A DNA stretch of 39,697 bases, taken from assembly GCA_010032545.1 (NCBI GenBank), contig RGPT01000009.1, positions 1-39,697 of the forward strand. The letters are read 5' to 3'. The notes under the pieces are model-generated. The model made no database searches. It worked only from the letters and a program-made list of their open reading frames with translations, and had not been told where the DNA came from. How positions within the stretch are numbered: the stretch's first letter is position 1; each line of letters begins with the position of its first letter. Shown here one piece after another: positions 34,029 through 39,697 of the stretch. Position numbers and translations under genes: made by a program. This stretch comes from Alphaproteobacteria bacterium (GTDB lineage Bacteria > Pseudomonadota > Alphaproteobacteria > Reyranellales > Reyranellaceae).

Positions 34029-34990
34029 AAACCGGCTTGCTGCCGGCGGATCGTCGTTACGACCCGCCGTCGCTTTCCGTCTCCGTGTGGGGGCGCGACC
34101 TGCCCAACCCCATCGGACTTGCCGCCGGCTTCGACAAGAATGCCGAGGTTCCAGATGCCATGCTTGGCCTCGGCTTCGGCCTCGTCGAAATCGGCAGCGT
34201 CACGCCCCGGCCGCAGGAGGGCAACCCGCGCCCGCGTCTCTTCCGCCTGCCCGAGGACCGCGGCGTCATCAATCGGATGGGCTTCCCCGGTGAAGGGCTG
34301 GAAGCTGCCCGTTCTCGGCTGGCCAGCCGTCCCCGGCGTGGTTTTGTCGGCGTCAATGTCGGAGCGAACAAGGACAGTACCGATCGGGCGGGTGACTACG
34401 TCGCTTGCAGCGTGGCCCTGGCACCTTATGCCGACTATCTTGTGTGCAACGTCTCGTCGCCCAACACACCCGGTCTCCGTAATCTTCAGGGGCGCGCCCA
34501 GCTCTCCGATTTGCTGAAGCGCGTCCAGGATGCGATCGCGGCCAAGCCAGTGCCGCTTGTGGTCAAGATCGCGCCCGATGCCACTGACGACGACCTCGAC
34601 GACATCGTTTCGGTTTGTCGCGATCTCCACATGGATGGCATCATTGTCGGCAACACGACGCTGTCGCGGCCGCCATCGCTGCAATCGGCACGGCGGGCGG
34701 AGACAGGCGGTCTCTCGGGAGCTCCGCTTACGTCCTTGTCGACCGACGTCCTGCGGCGAACCGCGCAACGCACGGAAGGCCAATTCCCCCTGATCGGCTG
34801 TGGCGGCATCGGTTCGGGAGCCGATGCTTATGCCAAGATCCGCGCCGGCGCCACCCTCGTGCAACTCTACTCCGCCATGGTGTACGCGGGTCCGCCAATC
34901 GTCCGTCGCATCAAGGATGAGTTGGCGACCTTGCTGGCCCGCGACGGATTCGCGTCAGTGACGGAAGCGATCGGAGCCGATTTACGCTGA
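33944..34990 (+). CDS. pyrD: Dihydroorotate dehydrogenase (quinone), class 2
   Basis: 348 residues. Membrane-associated class 2 enzyme of pyrimidine synthesis, oxidising dihydroorotate with FMN and quinone. The N-terminal helices (WYSLADVVLSRLDAETAHAMAIRAL) are the quinone-tunnel/membrane part. FMN and substrate motifs: GLAAGFDKNAE (58-68), IGSVTPRPQEGNPRPRLFRL, NRMGF (110-114), SSPNTPGLRNLQ (171-182, catalytic Ser) and the IGCGGIGSG phosphate site. After NRMGF most class 2 enzymes have NNxG; here it is PGEG. Its start region has only a distant GAGGG and follows an abrupt end of the preceding gene. Its stop overlaps the convergent Rieske gene by 9 bp. Confidence 0.94.
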   Translation: MAVWYSLADVVLSRLDAETAHAMAIRALKTGLLPADRRYDPPSLSVSVWGRDLPNPIGLAAGFDKNAEVPDAMLGLGFGLVEIGSVTPRPQEGNPRPRLFRLPEDRGVINRMGFPGEGLEAARSRLASRPRRGFVGVNVGANKDSTDRAGDYVACSVALAPYADYLVCNVSSPNTPGLRNLQGRAQLSDLLKRVQDAIAAKPVPLVVKIAPDATDDDLDDIVSVCRDLHMDGIIVGNTTLSRPPSLQSARRAETGGLSGAPLTSLSTDVLRRTAQRTEGQFPLIGCGGIGSGADAYAKIRAGATLVQLYSAMVYAGPPIVRRIKDELATLLARDGFASVTEAIGADLR

Positions 34991-36172
34991 CGCCTCATCG
35001 AGGTACTGCCCGGCGTCGAACTTGACGTAGGCACTGTCGGCGTCGAACGCCACGCCCACCGGGTCGCCTCCTGCCGCCACGATATCGACCTGCTTCTGCA
35101 GCAAGACGCGCAGCATCGACACACCCTGGTCCGAGGACATCAGATGCTCCTCCGAATGGAAGGAGATCGCGCCCTGGCCAACCTGCGCCTCGACGTCGCC
35201 GGGGAATTTCTGATGCTCTTCGGGCGTCAGTTCGGCCCAGGCCTTGCCATTGTAACGTGACTTGAACTTGGCGAGTTCGCCCGCCTCGCGCACGCGGCCG
35301 GCGACATAGATGCGGTAGTGCGTGTCGTCGATCGGCAGCGTCCAGCCGATCGATTCGACCATGCCGTACTGAGCGACACGTGGATTGGGCACGACGCGCA
35401 AGGTCGGCACCACGGCTTCGGTGACGCGGCGGAAACGTTTGCCCTCCGGCCCGGGGCGAAGTGATGTCGACTTCACGCCTTGCCGCCCATATTCGAACTT
35501 CACCTTCGGAAACGCGTTCATCTCCTCGACGAACTGCGGCCCGCTGAACGAGCCATGCAGAATGGGTACATGGTAGGGATCGACCACATTCTCGAAATGC
35601 TGCAGCCAATTGCACGGCGCGACTGCGATGCCGCCGCTGCCGATGCTCGAATCGTCGGCCTCTATGAATTCCCCGGGTTGCAGAACCTCGAGGCACTCAT
35701 AGCGCGGCAGAACCGGGCGCTTCGCCGGCGGGCCGAGATAGGCGAAGACCAGCCCGTAGCGCTCCTCCACTGGATACCACGGCTGGCGTACGCGCTTGCA
35801 CTGGGCACCGGTCGGATTGGGTTCGCAGGGCATCTCGAGGCAACGTCCCTCGACGTCGAACAGCCAGCCGTGATAGCAGCAGCGGATTCCGCGCTCCTCA
35901 ACCTTGCCGTAGTAAAGCGTCGTGCCGCGATGGCAGCAGCGCGGATAGACCAGCCCTGGCTGGCCGCGTCCGTCGCGGAACAGGATCAACTCCTCTCCCA
36001 GCACCTTGATGAGCCTCGGCGTCGCGTTGGCGTCCGCGGTCATGCCGATGGGATGCCAGTAGCGCCGAAGCAGCTCGCCCATCGGCGTCCCGCGGCCGAC
36101 CTCGGTGAGTCGAGCGTTGTAGGTTGGCTTCTCCAGGTCGTATGCCGAACGAACATTCGTGGATGCGGACAT
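34982..36172 (-). CDS. Rieske non-haem iron oxygenase, alpha subunit type
   Basis: 396 residues from ATG 36172 (a GTG at 36178 is the alternative; AGGGG lies 5 nt before the ATG). The Rieske [2Fe-2S] site is C79-x-H81 and C98-x2-H101 (PRCCHRGTT ... CCYHGW), and the catalytic mononuclear iron site is in NVVDPYHVPILHG. The C-terminal catalytic domain is long, typical of phthalate-dioxygenase-like oxygenases that hydroxylate or demethylate aromatic carboxylates. No reductase or ferredoxin gene is beside it. A Bug binding protein gene is 8 bp upstream, so the pair may serve uptake and first oxidation of one aromatic acid (inference). Confidence 0.9.
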   Translation of the reverse strand: MSASTNVRSAYDLEKPTYNARLTEVGRGTPMGELLRRYWHPIGMTADANATPRLIKVLGEELILFRDGRGQPGLVYPRCCHRGTTLYYGKVEERGIRCCYHGWLFDVEGRCLEMPCEPNPTGAQCKRVRQPWYPVEERYGLVFAYLGPPAKRPVLPRYECLEVLQPGEFIEADDSSIGSGGIAVAPCNWLQHFENVVDPYHVPILHGSFSGPQFVEEMNAFPKVKFEYGRQGVKSTSLRPGPEGKRFRRVTEAVVPTLRVVPNPRVAQYGMVESIGWTLPIDDTHYRIYVAGRVREAGELAKFKSRYNGKAWAELTPEEHQKFPGDVEAQVGQGAISFHSEEHLMSSDQGVSMLRVLLQKQVDIVAAGGDPVGVAFDADSAYVKFDAGQYLDEASA

Positions 36173-36180
36173 GGCCACCC

Positions 36181-37173
36181 CTACTCCACCTTGGCGCCGG
36201 ATTGCTTGATGAGGTCGGCCCAGATCGGCGTCTCGCGGGCGAGCACTGCGGCAAGTTCGGCGGGCGTGGAGCCTACCGGCGTCTGTCCCTGGGCAATCAT
36301 CTTCTCGGCAACGTCGGGCTGGCGGATCACGTCCGCAATCTCGCGCTGAAGGCGGTTGACGATGTCGGCCGGCGTTCCGGCCGGTGCGTAGGCCGCCACG
36401 AAGAGGCTGAGGTCGAAGCCTGCCACCAACTGCTCGGCAAAGGTCCCGAGTTGGGGCATCGATGCCGAGCGCTTGGCGCCGGCTACAGCGAGCGGTTTCA
36501 CCCGGCCGGCGGCAATTTGCGGCTTGGCGCTGGTCGGGCTCGCCCAGGTGATGTCGAGCGTGCCGTTGGCCACGTCCTGCAGGGCCTGCACGTCGCCGCG
36601 ATACGGTACATGGTTGTAGAAGGCGCCCCCGTTTTGACCTCCGAGTGCCTTCTCGAACATAAGGCCGTAGAGATGGCCACTCGAACCGATCCCCCAGCTG
36701 CCGTAGGTCGCCGGCCGCCCCAGCCCCTTCACCCAGGCGGCCATGCCGCGGAGATCGTTGAACGGGGCATCGGCTTTCACCACCAACAGGATCGTTCCCA
36801 ACGACACCAGCGACACCGGGATCAGATCCTTGTCGGGATCGAACGGCAGCTTGGCGTAGAGCGTCGGGTTATTGGTATGGGTCGAGTTCGTCGTGATCAG
36901 GAACGTGTAGCCATCGGGCGCTGCCTTGGCGACGATGTCTGCACCTACGATCGTGTTCGCGCCGGGTTTGGGATCGACGAGTATCTGTTGGCCCAGACGG
37001 GACGTCAGGCCATCGGCGATGACCCGCACAAGCGCGTCGATGGCACCGCCCGGTGCGAACGGCACGACGATACGGATAGGCTTGGCCGGCCAGGCACTCT
37101 GGGCGCGCGCCATACCTCCAGCGGCGATGGCTGCGGCGCTGGCAAGAATTGCGCGTCTGCCGATGTCATCCAT
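36181..37173 (-). CDS. Bug/TctC-family solute-binding protein
   Basis: 330 residues. N-terminus MDDIGRRAILASAAAIAAGG has a twin-arginine-like pair and hydrophobic core ending at ARAQ. Family segments: WPAKPIRIVVPFAPGGAIDA, the GAD...APDGYTFL block, VPYRGDVQALQDVANG and AGAKRSASMPQ. It would bind a carboxylate in the periplasm. The gene is directly upstream of the Rieske oxygenase (8-bp gap), which suggests the ligand is that enzyme's substrate or a relative. This is the second Bug gene in the window and, as with the first, no TctA/TctB genes are present. Confidence 0.9.
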   Translation of the reverse strand: MDDIGRRAILASAAAIAAGGMARAQSAWPAKPIRIVVPFAPGGAIDALVRVIADGLTSRLGQQILVDPKPGANTIVGADIVAKAAPDGYTFLITTNSTHTNNPTLYAKLPFDPDKDLIPVSLVSLGTILLVVKADAPFNDLRGMAAWVKGLGRPATYGSWGIGSSGHLYGLMFEKALGGQNGGAFYNHVPYRGDVQALQDVANGTLDITWASPTSAKPQIAAGRVKPLAVAGAKRSASMPQLGTFAEQLVAGFDLSLFVAAYAPAGTPADIVNRLQREIADVIRQPDVAEKMIAQGQTPVGSTPAELAAVLARETPIWADLIKQSGAKVE

Positions 37174-37256
37174 GCGGTCCTCCCGGACGTTCGTCGAGTC
37201 TTCGCTCTATCCGAACCGCGGCGACTCTAGCGACGACGGCAGACGATTCCTAGGCA

Positions 37257-38159
37257 TCAGGCGCGAGGCCGTGTCCGCCCGGAGAAGGAACAGAACACAA
37301 GCGCCACGGTCCCGGCGCCGCGCACCTGCTGCCCGTAGCGGGCGTAGTCTTCGGCGTCGATACGGCTGCCGCCGCTTGCGACGGCTGGCACGGAAGTGCC
37401 GAGCAGCTGCGTGGCGCGCTGGATCGGCGCTGTGGTCACGCGGCCCAGCCGTTCCGACTCGAGTATGGTGACACCCTGGACGGCGCCGGTGCGATCGAGC
37501 TGCGGGCCGCCGGAGATGCCGCCCAGCGAGCCGCGACCGGCGGGCGACCGTTTGATCTCGGCCCACACCCAGCCCTGCTCGACAGGCGTGCCCGGCTTGC
37601 CTTCGCGGATGCGCGCCCGGCCGACGAAGCGCGTGTAAAGCGATGACGGCACGCCCTGCGGATAGCCATAGTGGAAGCCTTCCTGGTCGAGCACCGGCAG
37701 CCGATCGGTGATTCCGGCGCGCGGTGGCGACGCGCTCACCGGCGTGCGGATCACGGCGACATCGGCCGTCGGATGGCGCTCCGTCCGTTCGACGCGCTCC
37801 CAGCGGTTCTGCACGCGCACGTAGGTAGCGCCACAGCGGTCGATGACGTGGGCTGCCGTCACCCAGGTCAGCGGCGCGACGAGGAACGCCGTCCCGATGG
37901 AGTCGCCTTGCGTTCGCGACTCTTCGACAACCAGGTCGATCGAAGGAAGAGCCGGCGTCTCGCCCGACGGCGCCGGTGCCGGAATGGATCCGGCCGGCGG
38001 CTGCGCTGGCGGCGGTAGCGGCCTGCGCGGTCCCTGAAAATTTCCGCCTTCGAAGAGCGCACTCATGGCGTAAAGCACAGCGACGATGGCAATCCATCCG
38101 AGCAGGCGGGCGGGCCCCAGACGATGATATCCGCAATGCTGACACTTCGGGCAAGGCAC
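37257..38159 (-). CDS. Membrane-anchored trypsin-like serine protease, N-terminus uncertain
   Basis: About 300 residues if begun at GTG 38159. The catalytic triad is readable: His in TWVTAAHVIDRC, Asp in PTADVAVIRTP and Ser in GGISGGPQLD. A membrane anchor (LLGWIAIVAVLYAMSAL) precedes a Pro-rich linker (PLPPPAQPPAGSIPAPAPS) and the protease domain, so it is probably periplasmic and membrane-tethered. From GTG 38159 the first residues would be a CPKCQHCGY zinc-ribbon-like motif, but that DNA also encodes a well-conserved DUF350 segment in another frame. A second option is ATG 38066, overlapping the DUF350 frame stop by 4 bp but cutting the anchor. A missing segment near 38110 may have removed the true start. 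Confidence 0.7.
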   Translation of the reverse strand: MPCPKCQHCGYHRLGPARLLGWIAIVAVLYAMSALFEGGNFQGPRRPLPPPAQPPAGSIPAPAPSGETPALPSIDLVVEESRTQGDSIGTAFLVAPLTWVTAAHVIDRCGATYVRVQNRWERVERTERHPTADVAVIRTPVSASPPRAGITDRLPVLDQEGFHYGYPQGVPSSLYTRFVGRARIREGKPGTPVEQGWVWAEIKRSPAGRGSLGGISGGPQLDRTGAVQGVTILESERLGRVTTAPIQRATQLLGTSVPAVASGGSRIDAEDYARYGQQVRGAGTVALVFCSFSGRTRPRA

Positions 38160-38368
38160 ATTGCCAGCGGCAGTGCCAGCGACAGAATGACCGCGCCGAA
38201 AGCCACGCCCGCCGCGGTGTTGTTCTCGCGGATCAGCTGCGCTTCGTTGTGCGGCGTCAGCATCTGATAGATCAGAACACCCGCCACCAGGATCAGCAGG
38301 GTAACGGCGAACTGTGCGGCAAACACCGGCAAGGCGTGGAAGGCGCTGGTCAGGATGGTGTCGAACAT
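38063..38368 (-). pseudogene. DUF350 membrane protein, C-terminal half missing
   Basis: 101 residues as read; family members are about 130 with four membrane helices. The first two helices are clear (AAQFAVTLLILVAGVLIYQML and TAAGVAFGAVILSLALPLA), and the text reaches SVSIADIIVWG, the start of the second DUF350 repeat. It then becomes GPPACSDGLPSS, which is the protease-gene DNA in another frame. Helices three and four are therefore absent. DUF350 proteins are inner-membrane proteins of unknown function. It follows the carboxymuconolactone-like gene by 6 bp and precedes the protease gene. Confidence 0.7.
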
Positions 38369-38374
38369 GGCGGC

Positions 38375-39000
38375 CTACACTTTCATCTTCCAAAAATCGT
38401 CGATCCGCAGCTTGGCCCGCCACTCCGCCGTGGCCTCGGGCACGAGGCTGAGAGCGCGATGGACGTTGCCGCCGATGCGGCCGCCCGCGACGTATAAGGG
38501 TGGGTCGTCCGGCGTCACGTCCTCCGGTGCCAGCATCAGCAACCAGCCCAGTCCCGGCCTGGCCTGGCGCCCGCAGGGCGACGTCGCCCAGGCGTGCCTG
38601 CCTGGGGCACGGGCAAGGCCCGCCGAGACTGTCCGGTCGCCCGGTCAAACGTGTCCGCGGCGGTCGTGATCGCCACGACGTTCAGCAATTCGCTGTAGCA
38701 CTCGTCGTCCAGGCACAGGGCCATGACCCGCTTGTACCAGCCTTCCGATAGCCGCCCCGGATCGGTAACGATCCGGTGGATTGCCTCTATCGCGGCGTCA
38801 GGTAGATCGGTCGCTGCCGCATGCCGACCTGCAATGCCTGCCGGCAATCGTGCGGCCTTCCGCGCTGCACAGACGCTGCAGTCGCTTGCCGCACCGGTCT
38901 CGGCGGCGATCTTCAACCGGTCGTCGGCAGTCCACCAGACGCCGGCGGTTCCGAGCGCCTGCCAAGTCCGCGCGAGCGCGCTCCGCAATTCCTGCCGCAT
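38375..39000 (-). pseudogene. Carboxymuconolactone decarboxylase/AhpD-like protein with one-base frameshift
   Basis: The start MRQELRSALARTWQALG at 39000 leads to an AhpD-like C41-S-V-C44 pair (DCSVCAARK), then AIEAIHRIVTDPGRLSEGWYKRV and ELLNVVAITTAADTFDRA. After GARPG the frame ends at RDWAGC (stop at 38536). A neighbouring frame continues sensibly as GLGWLLMLAPEDVTPDD ... GNVHRALSLVPEA to a stop at 38375. One missing base, probably within the GGCCGGG run at about 38550-38560, restores a single 208-residue protein (626 nt present, 627 needed). Family members are peroxidase-like or alkylhydroperoxidase-related. A sequencing error is as likely as real decay. Confidence 0.7.
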
Positions 39001-39065
39001 CGTGGAAATTTACGCGGCAGACGCCGCCCCGTCGAGACCATAGACTGCACCGTGGGGAGACTGCC

Positions 39066-39697
39066 GTGCCACTGTGGATACCGATCACCATCGCCGCCGC
39101 GCTGTGCCAGAACATCCGCACGACGATGCAGCAGAAGATTCGCGGCCTTTTGAGCGTCGATGGCGCGAATTTCGTCCGTTACCTCTATGGAGCCCCGCTG
39201 GCGCTGGGCGCGCTGGCCTTCCTGATCTGGGGCACTGGGCGGCAGCTTCCGACGATTTCCCTAGCATTTCTTGGCCTTGTGACCATCGCGGGCGTGGCGC
39301 AGATCGTGGCCACGTCGCTGATGATCCACGCCTTCTCGCTGCGCAACTTCACGGTCGGCACGGTCTACTCGAAGACCGAGACGGTGTTCGTGGCGTTGTT
39401 CGCGACCTTCATCGCCGGCGAACCGCTGGCCTTGGGTTCGTGGATGGGCATCTTCGTCTGCCTGGGCGGCGTTGCCATCCTGAGTGTACGCGGCAAGTTC
39501 TCCGACATACGTGGCGTGCTCGCCGACCTCACGCACAAGGGAGCGGTATACGGCATCCTCTCCGGTGCGGTCTTCGCCATTGCCGCCGGCACGATCCGCG
39601 AGGCCTCGAAGCTGCTGCCCGAGGGCGACTTCTTGATCCGCGGCATCACGGTGCTCGCCTGCATGAACACCATCCAGGTCGTGCTGATGGCAGCCTA
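39066..39697 (+). CDS. EamA/DMT-family permease, 3' end cut by window edge
   Basis: 210 residues visible from a GTG at 39066, supported by GGGGAG 6 nt upstream; the frame is open to the window end. Several hydrophobic helices (ITIAAALCQNI; APLALGALAFLIW; FLGLVTIAGVAQIVATSLMI) followed by FTVGTVYSKTETVFVALFA and GEPLALGSWMGIFVCLGGVAIL match the first EamA repeat and its end; a second repeat begins at GAVYGILSGAVFAIAAG. Inner-membrane transporter, substrate unknown. It is divergent from the carboxymuconolactone-like gene, with 65 bp between starts. Confidence 0.8.
   Translation, partial: MPLWIPITIAAALCQNIRTTMQQKIRGLLSVDGANFVRYLYGAPLALGALAFLIWGTGRQLPTISLAFLGLVTIAGVAQIVATSLMIHAFSLRNFTVGTVYSKTETVFVALFATFIAGEPLALGSWMGIFVCLGGVAILSVRGKFSDIRGVLADLTHKGAVYGILSGAVFAIAAGTIREASKLLPEGDFLIRGITVLACMNTIQVVLMAA

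Noticed and set aside
38160-38648. Long minus-strand frame that would extend the protease upstream by about 160 residues
   Set aside because: It reads the DUF350 and carboxymuconolactone-like genes in the wrong frame; the translation is Arg/Pro/Gly-rich and without family resemblance.

Overview
This is a GC-rich (about 64%), gene-dense window with many 1-4 bp stop/start overlaps. The gene content (recG divergent from sdhE-mfd, PrpB, DUF1007 plus nickel permease, Bug-type binding proteins, Cox-type molybdenum-enzyme maturation genes) points to an alphaproteobacterium, probably of the Rhodospirillales/Hyphomicrobiales. A Reyranella-like organism is my guess from gene flavour only. I see no tRNA, rRNA, CRISPR array, insertion sequence or phage gene.

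Layout. 1-2322: 3' part missing of a secreted protein made of tetratricopeptide repeats. 2570-9770: catabolic/accessory genes: a Bug solute-binding protein; a CYTH triphosphatase-like gene coupled to an enolase-superfamily enzyme; a divergent D-serine dehydratase/D-threonine aldolase-type gene with a YCII protein; an SDR; an MFS permease coupled to a DsbA/FrnE-like protein. 10044-16445: a TetR regulator with a good palindromic operator, then the genome-maintenance block mfd-sdhE / recG. 16442-18236: a DUF4139-type secreted protein. 18325-24834: a tight seven-gene minus-strand operon, coxD-coxE-xdhC(N)-xdhC(C)-moeA::mocA-sufS-sufU, which looks like a complete assembly line for a sulfurated molybdopterin-cytosine-dinucleotide cofactor. 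24945-27107: SDR and amidase. 27147-31491: GFA protein, methylisocitrate lyase, EamA permease, nickel permease, DUF1007 protein, acyl-CoA thioesterase. 31599-34990: parE, a small secreted protein, pyrD. 34982-39697: Rieske oxygenase with a second Bug protein, a trypsin-like protease, DUF350 protein, a carboxymuconolactone-decarboxylase-like gene and the start of an EamA-type permease.

The most striking structural property is that several well-conserved genes are broken in the same way. recG, parE and the DUF4139 gene each lack an internal block of some tens of codons and change frame at the join. The DUF350 gene appears to lose its last two membrane helices at a join with the protease gene, the small secreted gene runs abruptly into pyrD, and the carboxymuconolactone-like gene has a one-base shift. 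ParE is normally essential, so unresolved assembly gaps (for example scaffold N runs that were removed) are the simplest explanation; real gene decay is the alternative.

The most interesting biology is the cox/xdhC operon: a cysteine desulfurase and a SufU-like sulfur acceptor lie in the same transcription unit as the MoxR ATPase, VWA protein, XdhC proteins and a MoeA-like/MocA fusion, with no sufBCD beside them. This suggests a dedicated sulfur supply for a molybdenum hydroxylase encoded elsewhere.
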